Position numbers and translations under genes: made by a program. Below the pieces are notes generated by a model. The model saw nothing but the letters and a program-made list of their open reading frames with translations. It ran no database searches and was not told the origin of the DNA. Source: JBCBGF01 sp039820585 (lineage in GTDB: Bacteria; Pseudomonadota; Alphaproteobacteria; Rhodobacterales; Rhodobacteraceae). Taken from it: a stretch of DNA of 64,000 nt. The stretch spans positions 1-64,000 of the forward strand of contig JBCBPV010000007.1 of assembly GCA_039820585.1 (NCBI GenBank). The letters are read 5' to 3'. Shown here in pieces: positions 32,245-41,409 of this stretch. How positions within the stretch are numbered: position 1 is the first letter of the stretch; every line of letters starts with the position of its first letter.

Positions 32245-33315
32245 CTAGTCCGGTGCAGCCAGCGTCACCTCGACCTCGCGCAGATCACCATTGTTCCACA
32301 CCTTTAATGCGACCCTGTCCCCCGGCGCGTAGGCATCAAGCGCAGATTGCAGATCGACGCTGCTGTCGATCTGGCGGCCACCCAGACCCACGATCACATC
32401 GCCCATCCGCATCGTCCCGCCCGGCGCGCGGGCGGCGCGTTGCAGGCGGGCACCAGCGGCGGGGCTGCCCGGGGCCACGTCGAGGATGACCACCCCCGTC
32501 ACCCCTTGCTGCCGGGCCAGCGCATCGACCCGCGGATCGAACGTGACGCCCAGGACCGGGGGGCGGTAGGCGCCGGTGGCAATGAGCTGCGGCACGACGC
32601 GGGCGACCGTATCCACCGGCACGGCAAAGCCGATGCCAGCGCTGGAGCCCGAGGGGCTGAAGATCGCGGTGTTCACGCCGATAAGCTGGCCAGCGGAATC
32701 GATCAGCGGGCCGCCAGAGTTGCCGGGGTTGATGGCGGCGTCGGTTTGGATCAACCCCTCGATCCGCCCGCCCTGGCCGTTCGGGATTTCGCGCCCCATG
32801 GCCGAGACGATGCCGGTGGTCAGCGTCCAGTCGAGGCCGAAGGGGTTGCCGATGGCCAGCACGCTTTGACCCACGCGCAACGTCTCACTTCGGCCAACGG
32901 GCAGAGGGCCGGGCGCATCCGCGTCGATCGCAATGCGCAGAACCGCGAGATCATGGCGCGGTGCGGCGCCCACAAGCTGTGCGGGGAAGACGCGGCCATC
33001 GGACAGGTGCACCTCGGCCGCGTTGGCGCCTTCGATGACATGGGCGTTGGTGACCACATGCCCCTGATCGTCCCAGAAGAACCCCGAACCCGATCCCTGC
33101 GGCACCATCTGCGCCTGGCGGCGCCACGGGTCGAGCATGCGCGCCTCTGTGGTGATGGCAACGACGGAGTCCTTGGAGTGCTCAAAGAGCGAGATCAGGG
33201 TTTGTTCGGGCGCCAGCAGCGTGCGGTTTTGATCTGCATGCGCCGGCCCGGTCAGGACGGTGACCACCACGGCGAGGACGGCGGCGGGCCGCAGGTAAGC
33301 AGACAGACGATGCAT
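32245..33315 (-). CDS. Periplasmic trypsin-like serine protease, DegP/HtrA family with one PDZ
   Basis: 356 residues from ATG 33315 (MHRLSAYLRPAAVLAVVV), with a signal peptide cleaved after PAHA. The protease domain has the catalytic triad His in VVTNAHVIEG, Asp in RHDLAVL and Ser in NPGNSGGPL. A single C-terminal PDZ domain follows (GVTGVVILDVAPGSPAAGA onward to the end). With one PDZ it is closer to DegS in layout, but it lacks an obvious retained membrane anchor. Convergent with arfB with only 3 bp between stops. Confidence 0.94.
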   Translation of the reverse strand: MHRLSAYLRPAAVLAVVVTVLTGPAHADQNRTLLAPEQTLISLFEHSKDSVVAITTEARMLDPWRRQAQMVPQGSGSGFFWDDQGHVVTNAHVIEGANAAEVHLSDGRVFPAQLVGAAPRHDLAVLRIAIDADAPGPLPVGRSETLRVGQSVLAIGNPFGLDWTLTTGIVSAMGREIPNGQGGRIEGLIQTDAAINPGNSGGPLIDSAGQLIGVNTAIFSPSGSSAGIGFAVPVDTVARVVPQLIATGAYRPPVLGVTFDPRVDALARQQGVTGVVILDVAPGSPAAGARLQRAARAPGGTMRMGDVIVGLGGRQIDSSVDLQSALDAYAPGDRVALKVWNNGDLREVEVTLAAPD

Positions 33316-33502
33316 CGAAGATCCCCTTCTACAATGGTGCTGCGGCGCAGGTAGGGGGTGGGTGCCGATATCGCAAGTCCACCACATTTCCGGCCACTGC
33401 CCTTGACCCCGATTCGGGAACGTCCGACAGTCGCGCCAAACCACTTGCAAGGGCGCAAAAACCGGCTACGGTCGCCGCCCCGGCATCTGAGGGAGCAAGG
33501 GC

Positions 33503-34621
33503 ATGAAGATCAGCATCGAACGCGCGAATCTGTTGCGCGCGGTGGCGCAGGCACAGTCGGTGGTCGAGCGGCGCAATACGATCCCGATCCTTGCCAATGT
33601 GCTGATCGAGGCCGAGGGCGATGCGGTGACATTCCGGGCCACGGATCTGGACATCGAAGTGGTGGATCGGGCGCCAGCGCAGGTGGAGCGAGCGGGCGCG
33701 ACCACGGTGGCCGCGGTGACGCTGCATGAGATTGTGCGCAAGCTGCCCGATGGGGCGCTGGTGACGTTGACTGACGATGGCGCGTCGGGGCGGATGACGG
33801 TGGAGGCGGGGCGGTCGAACTTTGCGCTCGCGACGTTGCCGCGCGAGGATTTTCCGGTGATGGCGTCGAGTGAGTACACGTCGAATTTTTCGGCCGCATC
33901 CCCGGTGTTGCGGCGTTTGTTCGACAAGTCGAAATTCGCGATCTCGACCGAGGAGACGCGGTATTACCTGAACGGTGTGTACATGCATGTGGCGGAGGGT
34001 GACGGCGGGCAATCCTTGCGCTGCGTCGCGACCGATGGGCACCGTCTGGCGCGGATCGATGCGCCCCTGCCGCAAGGGGCCGAGACGATGCCGGGAGTGA
34101 TCGTGCCGCGCAAGACGGTGGGGGAGTTGCGCAAATTGCTCGACGATGACGAGGCGCAGATCGCGGTGTCGGTGTCCGAGACAAAGGTGCGATTTGCGAC
34201 GCCGGAGATTACGCTGACCTCGAAGGTGATCGACGGGACGTTCCCGGATTACACGCGGGTTATTCCGACGGGGAACACCCGCAAGCTTGAGGTGGATGCG
34301 GCGGAGTTTGCCCAAGCCGTGGACCGGGTGGCGACGGTGTCATCGGAACGCTCGCGCGCGGTGAAGCTGGCGCTGGATGATGACCGGCTGATCCTGTCGG
34401 TAAACGCGCCCGATAGCGGGGCGGCGGAGGAAGAGCTGGCGGTGGCTTACGGCGATGAGCGGTTGGAGATCGGGTTCAACGCGAAGTACCTGTTGGAGAT
34501 TGCGAGCCAGGTGGATCGCGAGAACGCGGTGTTCATGTTCAATTCCGCCGGTGATCCGACGTTGATGCGCGAGGGGAATGATCCCTCGGCCGTTTATGTC
34601 GTGATGCCGATGCGCGTGTAG
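33503..34621 (+). CDS. dnaN: DNA polymerase III sliding clamp, beta subunit
   Basis: 372 residues, three repeated clamp domains; starts MKISIERANLLRAVAQAQSVVERRNTIP-like family sequence (first 18 residues shown only in part: MKISIERANLLRAVAQAQ) with TIPILANVLIEA next. The C-terminus ends in the typical YVVMPMRV. Ring dimer that tethers Pol III to DNA. Start ATG 33503 is preceded by GGGAGCAAGGG. Transcribed with recF (58-bp gap). Confidence 0.98.
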   Translation: MKISIERANLLRAVAQAQSVVERRNTIPILANVLIEAEGDAVTFRATDLDIEVVDRAPAQVERAGATTVAAVTLHEIVRKLPDGALVTLTDDGASGRMTVEAGRSNFALATLPREDFPVMASSEYTSNFSAASPVLRRLFDKSKFAISTEETRYYLNGVYMHVAEGDGGQSLRCVATDGHRLARIDAPLPQGAETMPGVIVPRKTVGELRKLLDDDEAQIAVSVSETKVRFATPEITLTSKVIDGTFPDYTRVIPTGNTRKLEVDAAEFAQAVDRVATVSSERSRAVKLALDDDRLILSVNAPDSGAAEEELAVAYGDERLEIGFNAKYLLEIASQVDRENAVFMFNSAGDPTLMREGNDPSAVYVVMPMRV

Positions 34622-34679
34622 CGCCGACAGGTTTTCTTGCCTTCGGCGAGGATATTTTCAGACCAAAGAAGGGCCTGAT
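34622..34679. other. dnaN-recF intergenic hairpin with a GAGGATATTTT motif
   Basis: CGCCGA (34622-34627) and TCGGCG (34643-34648) form a 6-bp stem starting right after the dnaN stop. It is followed by GAGGATATTTTCAGACCAAAG, which I recall as a sequence type repeated between genes of Rhodobacteraceae genomes; that recall is not checked here. It could be an attenuator or an mRNA processing/stability element. Confidence 0.5.
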
Positions 34680-35786
34680 GTGCCCGAACTTGCCGTTACA
34701 TCGCTGCGCCTGACGCAATTCCGCTCGCACAAGCTGGCGCGGATTGAAGCGGCGGCGCGGCCGATTGCGATTTATGGGGCGAACGGGGCGGGGAAGACCA
34801 ACATCCTGGAAGCGGTGTCGATGCTGTCGCCCGGGCGGGGCCTTAGGCGGGCGACGGTGGAGGCGTTGGGGCGACAGCCGGAGGGTGTGGGGTGGAAGGT
34901 GGCGGCCGAGTTGCGGTCGTTGCATCAGACCCATGAGGTGGAGACCTGGGCGGAGCCTGGTTCTGGGCGGCAGGTGCGGATTGACGGCAAGGCGGCGGCG
35001 CAGGTGGCGCTGGGGCGGATTGCGCGGGTGTTGTGGCTGGTGCCGTCGATGGATCGGTTGTGGATTGAAGGGGCCGAGGGGCGGCGGCGGTTTCTGGACC
35101 GGATCGCGTTGTCGTTTGAGCCGGGGCATGCCGACGCTGCGCTGGCCTATGAGAAGGCGATGCGGGAGCGGAACCGGCTGCTGAAGGACATGGTGCGGGA
35201 TGCGCATTGGTATGGGGCCTTAGAGGCGCAGATGGCGGAGGCGGGGGAGGCGATCCGTTTGGTGCGGGTGGCGGCGCTGGCGCGGTTGGCAGAGGCGCAA
35301 GCCGGGGCCGAGACGGTGTTTCCGGTGGCGGAATTGGCGTTGACGGCGGCGGAAGGGGGGGCGGCGCCTGTGGGGGCGGAGGCGTTGGCGGAGGCTTTGG
35401 CTGCGAACCGGGGCGCGGATTTGCGGGCGGGGCGGACGTTGATCGGGCCGCATCGGGCGGATCTGGCGGCGCGGTATGCCGCGAAGGGGGTGGCGGCAGA
35501 GCAGTGTTCGACGGGGGAGCAGAAGGCGCTTTTGATCTCGCTGATCCTGGCGAATGCGCGGGCGCTGGCCGAGGATGTGGGGGCGCCGCCGATTGTGCTG
35601 CTCGATGAGGTGGCGGCGCATCTGGACGCGGATCGGCGGGCGGCTTTGTACGATGAGATTTGCGCTTTGGGCGCGCAGGCGTGGATGACCGGGACCGAAC
35701 GGGGGCTGTTTGAGGCGTTGGGGGATCGGGGAGAGTATCTGGAGGTGAGTGAGGCAGATGGCGCGTCAGCGGTGGCGCGGGCGTGA
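34680..35786 (+). CDS. recF: DNA replication and repair protein RecF
   Basis: 368 residues, GTG start with GAAGGG upstream. SMC-like ATPase loading RecA at gaps with RecOR. Walker A is AIYGANGAGKTNILEAVSML near residue 33; the signature region STGEQKALLISLILA and Walker B PIVLLDEVAAHLD lie in the C-terminal third. Codon use is strikingly rich in GGG, GCG and CGG compared with genes at the left of the window. The stop overlaps the lysE-type GTG start. Confidence 0.96.
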   Translation: MPELAVTSLRLTQFRSHKLARIEAAARPIAIYGANGAGKTNILEAVSMLSPGRGLRRATVEALGRQPEGVGWKVAAELRSLHQTHEVETWAEPGSGRQVRIDGKAAAQVALGRIARVLWLVPSMDRLWIEGAEGRRRFLDRIALSFEPGHADAALAYEKAMRERNRLLKDMVRDAHWYGALEAQMAEAGEAIRLVRVAALARLAEAQAGAETVFPVAELALTAAEGGAAPVGAEALAEALAANRGADLRAGRTLIGPHRADLAARYAAKGVAAEQCSTGEQKALLISLILANARALAEDVGAPPIVLLDEVAAHLDADRRAALYDEICALGAQAWMTGTERGLFEALGDRGEYLEVSEADGASAVARA

Positions 35787-36403
35787 CCATCGGGGCCTGG
35801 GATATCGCACTCTATGTGGGGGCGCTGTTCATCCTGTTTCTGACGCCGGGGCCGGTTTGGGTGGCGTTGACGGCGCGGGCCTTGTCGGGTGGGTTTGCGG
35901 CGGCCTGGCCCCTGGCGTTGGGCGTTGTGGTGGGTGATGCGATCTGGCCGTTTTTGGCGATCCTTGGGGTGACGTGGGTCGTGTCGGTCTTTTCCGGCTT
36001 CATGGTGGTGTTGAAATGGGTTGCGGTGCTGGTGTTTGTCGCGATGGGCGTGCTGATCCTGCGCAATGCGGACAAGACCATCGCGAGCGACAGCCGGTTG
36101 ACGCGGCCTGGCATGTGGGCGGGGTTTCTGGCCGGGGTCGCGGTGATCCTGGGCAATCCCAAGGCGATCCTGTTCTATATGGGGGTGCTGCCGGGGTTCT
36201 TTGATCTGACGGCGGTGACGGCGCCCGATATCGCGGTGATCGTGGCGGCGTCGATGATTGTGCCGCTGATCGGGAATATCTGTTTTGCGCTGTTTATTGA
36301 TCGGGCGCGGCGGGTGCTGACCTCGCCCAGCGCGCTCAGGCGGACGAATATCGTGGCGGGCGTGCTGTTGATTGCCGTGGCGGGGGTGATCGCGGTAACC
36401 TGA
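35783..36403 (+). CDS. LysE/RhtB family transporter
   Basis: 206 residues, six hydrophobic segments. The N-terminal LysE signature FLTPGPVWVALTARALSGGF and the mid-protein NPKAILFYMGVLPGFF are diagnostic. Inner-membrane exporter of amino acids or homoserine-lactone-like compounds; substrate not predictable. GTG 35783 overlaps the recF stop, so translation is coupled, though the functions are not evidently related. Confidence 0.92.
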   Translation: MTIGAWDIALYVGALFILFLTPGPVWVALTARALSGGFAAAWPLALGVVVGDAIWPFLAILGVTWVVSVFSGFMVVLKWVAVLVFVAMGVLILRNADKTIASDSRLTRPGMWAGFLAGVAVILGNPKAILFYMGVLPGFFDLTAVTAPDIAVIVAASMIVPLIGNICFALFIDRARRVLTSPSALRRTNIVAGVLLIAVAGVIAVT

Positions 36404-36409
36404 GCGGTG

Positions 36410-37333
36410 ATGGATCATACCGCGTTCTTGAAAACCCTGACGCCCGAGGCCAAGGCCCGGCTGACCGCGAAGAGCGATGCCGCCGGGCTGTGGCATCTGG
36501 CGGGCCATGGGGGGCTGATCGTGGCGTTGGCTGGGCTGGTGGCGCTGAAGGTGCCATTCTGGCCTTTGCTCTTGCCGGTTCTGGGAGTGGCTTTGGTGTT
36601 CCTGTTCACGTTGGAGCATGAGGCGACCCATCAGACGCCGTTCCGATCCGAGGCGCTGAATGAATGGGTGGGGCGTGTTTGCGGCGTGATCCTGATCGTG
36701 CCGTTCACCTGGTTTCGGTATTTTCACCTGGCGCATCATCGGTTCACCAATGATCCCGCGCGTGATCCCGAACTGGCGGAACCCAAGCCTGAGACCCCGG
36801 CGGCGTGGCTGTGGCATGTGTCGGGCCTGCCCTATTGGAGTTCGATGATCCGGCAATTGGCGGTGAACGCGCTGGGGCGGGCGCAGGCGGATTATCTGCC
36901 CGCGCGCGCGCAGGCGCGGATCGTGACCGAGGCGCGGTGGATGGTGGGGGTCTATGCGGTGGCGCTGGCGAGCCTGGCGGTGAGCGATCTGGTGGTGTGG
37001 GTCTGGCTGGTGCCGATGCTGCTGGGTCAGCCGGTGTTGCGGCTGTATCTGCTCGCTGAGCATGGGCGGTGCCCGGCGGTGGCGAATATGTTTGAGAATA
37101 CGCGCACGACATTCACCAACCGGGTGGTGCGGTTTGTGGCCTGGAACATGCCCTATCATATCGAACATCACGCCTATCCGGCGGTGCCGTTTTATCGGTT
37201 GCCTGAGTTGCACCGGCTGGCGGAGGCGCATCTGGTGACGACGGCGCCGGGGTATGTGGCGTTTACGAAAGAGTATACCGGGGCGTTTGGGGAGGCTGAG
37301 GAAACTTTAACAGGCCATCAGACGCGCAATTAG
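36410..37333 (+). CDS. Membrane fatty acid desaturase family protein
   Basis: 307 residues from ATG 36410 (MDHTAFLKTL). Three histidine boxes of the FA_desaturase superfamily are present: EHEATH, HLAHHRFTND and HIEHHAYPAVPFYRLPEL, with four or more membrane segments between. Acts on a lipid or carotenoid/hydrocarbon substrate with diiron and O2; members of this family also include carotene ketolases and hydroxylases, so the substrate is open. Separated from the upstream transporter gene by 6 nt. Confidence 0.9.
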   Translation: MDHTAFLKTLTPEAKARLTAKSDAAGLWHLAGHGGLIVALAGLVALKVPFWPLLLPVLGVALVFLFTLEHEATHQTPFRSEALNEWVGRVCGVILIVPFTWFRYFHLAHHRFTNDPARDPELAEPKPETPAAWLWHVSGLPYWSSMIRQLAVNALGRAQADYLPARAQARIVTEARWMVGVYAVALASLAVSDLVVWVWLVPMLLGQPVLRLYLLAEHGRCPAVANMFENTRTTFTNRVVRFVAWNMPYHIEHHAYPAVPFYRLPELHRLAEAHLVTTAPGYVAFTKEYTGAFGEAEETLTGHQTRN

Positions 37334-37486
37334 GTGAGGGCAGCGCCGGCACGCCCGGGGGGCGGGTCGGCGCTGACCGGCCTTGCGGCCGGGCGGGACA
37401 TCACCGACCGGGCGTGCCCAGATGAGCGCCCTTGGATCTGGCCCTTGCACTCCGATCCCCCAGACACCAAATATTGTGTGTCCCGC

Positions 37487-37515
37487 GTGACAATCCCCCC
37501 GAAAACACCTATAAA
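37487..37515 (+). promoter_or_regulatory. Probable sigma-70 promoter of gyrB
   Basis: -35 GTGACA (37487-37492), 17-bp spacer, -10 TATAAA (37510-37515), both 5/6 matches. It lies 29 bp before the gyrB ATG, leaving a leader of about 20 nt with AAGGAAGG as ribosome-binding site. Confidence 0.65.
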
Positions 37516-37543
37516 ATGGGTCGAAAGACCAAGGAAGGCGCGT

Positions 37544-39961
37544 ATGGCCGAAGCAGCCAGCGAATCAGTCGAATATGGCGCTGATTCAATCAAAGTTCTC
37601 AAAGGCTTAGAAGCAGTTCGGAAGCGTCCCGGTATGTATATCGGGGACACCGACGATGGCTCTGGTCTGCACCATATGGTGTATGAGGTCGTCGATAACG
37701 GAATTGATGAGGCTTTGGCCGGTCATGCCGATGCCGTGACGGTGACAATTCACGCCGATCACAGCGTCTCGGTCAGCGATAACGGCCGCGGGATTCCGGT
37801 GGATCTGCACCCCGAAGAAGGGGTGTCGGCGGCCGAAGTGATCATGACCCAACTGCATGCGGGCGGGAAGTTCGATCAGAACTCCTACAAGGTGTCGGGC
37901 GGGTTGCACGGCGTGGGTGTGTCGGTGGTGAACGCGCTGTCGGACTGGCTGGAGCTGCGGATCTGGCGGAATGGCAAAGAGCATATTGCGCGGTTTGAAG
38001 GCGGCGATACGGTCAAGCACCTGGAAGTTGTTGGTGATGCGGGCGGGCGCAAGGGAACCGAGGTGCGGTTCCTGGCCTCGACGGACACGTTTTCGGACCT
38101 GAACTATGTGTTTACCACGCTGGAGAACCGGCTGCGCGAACTGGCATTCCTGAACTCGGGCGTGCGGATCATCCTGACCGATGAGCGCGGGGTCGAGCCG
38201 AAGACAGCCGACATGTGTTACGAGGGCGGCGTGCGCGAGTTCGTGCGCTATCTTGATCGCAACAAGCACCCGCTGATCGAAGAACCGATCTTTATCGAAG
38301 GGGAGCGTGACGGGATCACTGTCGAAGTCGCGATGTGGTGGAACGACAGCTATAACGAGATGGTCTTGCCGTTCACCAACAACATCCCGCAGCGCGATGG
38401 CGGCACGCATCTGGCGGGCTTTCGCGGGGCGCTGACGCGGACGCTGAACCTCTATGCCGGGCAGTCGGGTCTGGCGAAGAAGGAGAAGGTGAGCTTTTCG
38501 GGCGATGATGCGCGGGAGGGGCTGACCTGTGTGTTGTCGGTGAAAGTGCCGGATCCGAAGTTTTCATCGCAGACCAAGGACAAGCTGGTGTCATCCGAGG
38601 TGCGGCCTTCGGTGGAAGGGCTGATGAACGAAAAGCTGGCGGAATGGTTTGAGGAGAACCCCGCACCGGCGCGGATGATTGTCGGCAAGATCATCGAGGC
38701 GGCTTTGGCGCGCGAGGCGGCGCGGAAAGCGCGGGAGATGACGCGCAAGAAGTCGGCTTTGGATGTGGCCTCGCTGCCCGGAAAGCTGGCCGATTGTCAG
38801 GAACGGGATCCGGCCAAGCGGGAATTGTTCCTGGTGGAGGGCGACAGCGCGGGTGGCTCGGCCAAACAGGGGCGTGCGCGGGCCAATCAGGCGGTGCTGC
38901 CGCTGCGGGGGAAAATCCTGAACGTGGAACGCGCGCGGTTTGACCGGATGCTGGGCAGTCAGGAGATCGGGACGCTGATCACCGCGCTGGGCACGGGGAT
39001 CGGGCGGGATGAGTTCGATATCACCAAGCTGCGCTATCACAAGATCATCATCATGACGGATGCGGATGTGGACGGGGCGCATATCCGGACGCTGCTTTTG
39101 ACGTTCTTTTTCCGGCAGATGCCGGAACTGATCGAGGGCGGGTATTTGTACATCGCACAGCCGCCGCTGTTCAAAGTGGCCCGCGGCAAGTCGGAGGTGT
39201 ACCTCAAGGACCAGCCTGCGCTGGATGATTACCTGATCGAGATGGGGATCGAAGGGGCGACGCTGCGCCTTGGGTCGGGCGAAGAGATTGTGGGGGCCGA
39301 TCTGGCCCGTGTGGTGGATGAGGCGCGGCAGGTGCGGCGCGTGTTGCAGGCGTTTCCGACCCATTACCTGCCGTTCATCATCGAACAGGCGGCGATTGCG
39401 GGCGCGTTCGTGCCCGGGCAGGTCGATGCCGATTTGCAGGGCACGGCGAGTGCGGTGGCGACGCGGCTGGATCTTGTCTCGCAGGAATATGAGCGTGGAT
39501 GGCAGGGCCGTCCGACGCAGGACAAGGGGATGCGGTTCACCCGGATGGTGCGTGGCGTCGAAGAGGCACGGTCGCTGGACGGGCCGATCCTGCGGTCGGG
39601 CGAAGCGCGGCGGCTGGGTGGCTTTACCGAGGGTCTGCAAGAGGTTTACGGCACGCCTGCGCGGCTGATCCGGCGGGATAAAGAGATCCTGATCCACGGG
39701 CCGACGGAACTCTTGGATGCGATTCTTGAGGAAGGTGAACGGGGGTTGTCGCTGCAGCGCTATAAGGGGTTGGGCGAGATGAACCCCGATCAGCTGTGGG
39801 AGACGACGCTGGACCCCGAGGCGCGGACGCTGTTGCAGGTGAAGATCGACGATGTGGCCGAGGCCGACGACATCTTTACCAAGCTGATGGGCGATGTGGT
39901 GGAGCCGCGGCGGGAGTTCATTCAGTCGAATGCGTTGAGTGTGGAGAATTTGGACTTCTGA
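37544..39961 (+). CDS. gyrB: DNA gyrase subunit B
   Basis: 805 residues from ATG 37544 (MAEAASESVEYGADSIKVLK). GHKL ATPase domain: EVVDNGIDEALAGHAD, NGRGIPVDLHPEEG, GGLHGVGVSVVNAL. TOPRIM: LVEGDSAGGSAKQGR and DADVDGAHIRTLLLTFF. C-terminal interaction region RYKGLGEMNPDQLWETTLDP. With GyrA (not here) it introduces negative supercoils. The 210-bp upstream region has a promoter of its own; the stop codon's last base is the first base of a nested palindrome. Confidence 0.98.
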   Translation: MAEAASESVEYGADSIKVLKGLEAVRKRPGMYIGDTDDGSGLHHMVYEVVDNGIDEALAGHADAVTVTIHADHSVSVSDNGRGIPVDLHPEEGVSAAEVIMTQLHAGGKFDQNSYKVSGGLHGVGVSVVNALSDWLELRIWRNGKEHIARFEGGDTVKHLEVVGDAGGRKGTEVRFLASTDTFSDLNYVFTTLENRLRELAFLNSGVRIILTDERGVEPKTADMCYEGGVREFVRYLDRNKHPLIEEPIFIEGERDGITVEVAMWWNDSYNEMVLPFTNNIPQRDGGTHLAGFRGALTRTLNLYAGQSGLAKKEKVSFSGDDAREGLTCVLSVKVPDPKFSSQTKDKLVSSEVRPSVEGLMNEKLAEWFEENPAPARMIVGKIIEAALAREAARKAREMTRKKSALDVASLPGKLADCQERDPAKRELFLVEGDSAGGSAKQGRARANQAVLPLRGKILNVERARFDRMLGSQEIGTLITALGTGIGRDEFDITKLRYHKIIIMTDADVDGAHIRTLLLTFFFRQMPELIEGGYLYIAQPPLFKVARGKSEVYLKDQPALDDYLIEMGIEGATLRLGSGEEIVGADLARVVDEARQVRRVLQAFPTHYLPFIIEQAAIAGAFVPGQVDADLQGTASAVATRLDLVSQEYERGWQGRPTQDKGMRFTRMVRGVEEARSLDGPILRSGEARRLGGFTEGLQEVYGTPARLIRRDKEILIHGPTELLDAILEEGERGLSLQRYKGLGEMNPDQLWETTLDPEARTLLQVKIDDVAEADDIFTKLMGDVVEPRREFIQSNALSVENLDF

Positions 39962-40056
39962 GCATTTCCGACACTATCGGGATCAGCTTTCGCTGCCTCT
40001 CACCTGAGGCTCGAACGCAAAAGCTGATACGTCATTCTGGCTGAGCCGGAAATGCT
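39961..40056. repeat. Nested palindromic element filling the gyrB-pncB gap
   Basis: Outer arms AGCATTTCCG (39961-39970) and CGGAAATGCT (40047-40056) are a perfect 10-bp inverted repeat. Inside lie ATCAGCTTT / AAAGCTGAT (9 bp, 39982-39990 and 40020-40028) and GCCTC / GAGGC (5 bp, 39995-39999 and 40006-40010). All three stems share one axis, giving a long interrupted cruciform/hairpin of 96 nt. It exactly fills the space between the two convergent stops. Possible roles: bidirectional terminator, or a small mobile/REP-like palindrome unit. Confidence 0.8.
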
Positions 40057-41349
40057 TTAAACCACAACCTCCATCGCCTCCTGCGCCCCGACCCCGAAAA
40101 CGCGCTTGTAGCGGTCGATCTGGTCCGCGGGACCCATCGCTTTTTTGGGGTTGTCTGACAGCTTGACCGTGGGGCGACCATTGGCCGACACTGCCTTGCA
40201 CACCAGGCTGAACGGGTCGAGGCCGTTGCCCGGCACCAACCCGCGGAAGTCGTTGGTCAGCAGCGTGCCCCAACCGAACGATACGCGCACGCGGCCCGTA
40301 AAGCGTTGGTGGAGTTCGATGATTTTCTCGACATCCAGCCCGTCCGAGAAGATTACCAGCTTTTCACGCGGATCCTCTCCGCGCGATTTCCACCAGTTGA
40401 TGGCCGTTTCGGCCCCGGTCGCGGGGTCGCCTGAATCGATGCGGATGCCGGTCCAACCGGCCAGCCAATCGGGGGCGTTTTCGAGGAAGCCTTCGGTCCC
40501 GTAAGTGTCGGGCAGGATGATACGCAGGTTGCCGTCGTGTTCTTCGTGCCAGTCCGAAAGCACGTCATAGGGTGCCTGCGCCAGTGCCGCGTCGGTATCG
40601 GCCAACGCGGCGTAGACCATGGGCAGTTCGTGCGCGTTGGTGCCGATCGCCTCGACATCGCGGTTCTTGGCGATCAGGCAGTTCGACGTGCCGACGAAGG
40701 ATGCGCCCAAGCCTTCGGTCATGGCCTGCACGCACCAATCCTGCCACAGAAAGGAATGGCGGCGGCGCGTGCCGAAATCGGCGATGCGCAAGGATTCGTG
40801 GGGGCGCAGAACCTCGATCTTTTCCCAGAGCTTGGTCATCGCGCGGGCGTAGAGGACTTGCAGTTCAAACCGGCGCATTTCGCGCAGGACGGCGCGACCG
40901 CGGAGTTCCATCAACACGGCGAGGGCGGGGATTTCCCAAAGCATAACCTCGGGCCAGCTGCCCTCGAACGTCAGCTCATACTGGCCGTCGCGTTTTTCGA
41001 GGTGGTAGGGCGGGAGCGAGAGGTTTTCAAACCAGCGCATGAAATCGGGGCGGAACATCTGGCGTTTGCCGTAGAAGGTGTTGCCGCGGAGCCAGGTGCT
41101 TTCGCCGCGGGTCAGCTTGAGCGAGCGGATATGGTCGAGCTGTTCGCGCAGCTCGCCCTCGTCGATCAGGTTGGCCAGCGGGATGGATCTGGAGCGATTG
41201 ATCAGGCTGAAGGTGACGGTGGTGTCGGGGCGGTTGCGGAAAACCGATTGGCACATCAACAGCTTGTAGAAATCGGTGTCGATGAGCGAGCGGACGATCG
41301 GGTCGATCTTCCACTTGTGGTTATAGACGCGGGTGGCGATGTCGACCAT
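40057..41349 (-). CDS. pncB: Nicotinate phosphoribosyltransferase
   Basis: 430 residues. Converts nicotinate, PRPP and ATP to nicotinate mononucleotide in NAD salvage. Family sequence: IVRSLIDTDFYKLLMCQ, TFSLINRSRSIPLA, FGTRRRHSFLWQDWCVQAM, GTSNCLIAK, IRIDSGDPATGAE and VSFGWGTLLTNDF. Together with pncA 0.8 kb away it makes the nicotinamide-to-NaMN branch. Confidence 0.97.
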   Translation of the reverse strand: MVDIATRVYNHKWKIDPIVRSLIDTDFYKLLMCQSVFRNRPDTTVTFSLINRSRSIPLANLIDEGELREQLDHIRSLKLTRGESTWLRGNTFYGKRQMFRPDFMRWFENLSLPPYHLEKRDGQYELTFEGSWPEVMLWEIPALAVLMELRGRAVLREMRRFELQVLYARAMTKLWEKIEVLRPHESLRIADFGTRRRHSFLWQDWCVQAMTEGLGASFVGTSNCLIAKNRDVEAIGTNAHELPMVYAALADTDAALAQAPYDVLSDWHEEHDGNLRIILPDTYGTEGFLENAPDWLAGWTGIRIDSGDPATGAETAINWWKSRGEDPREKLVIFSDGLDVEKIIELHQRFTGRVRVSFGWGTLLTNDFRGLVPGNGLDPFSLVCKAVSANGRPTVKLSDNPKKAMGPADQIDRYKRVFGVGAQEAMEVVV

Positions 41350-41409
41350 GGGGCGCTCCGGCGGTTGCCGATTGGTTAAAGCAAGGGCGCGGGCGGCTGT
41401 CCAGCGCGG

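Noticed and set aside
35147..37231. 694-codon minus-strand frame over recF, lysE and the desaturase
   Set aside because: Composed of Arg/His/Pro/Gln runs, antisense to three clear genes; an artefact of G-rich codon use.
38591..39697. 368-codon minus-strand frame inside gyrB
   Set aside because: Antisense shadow of gyrB, no family and no ribosome-binding site.
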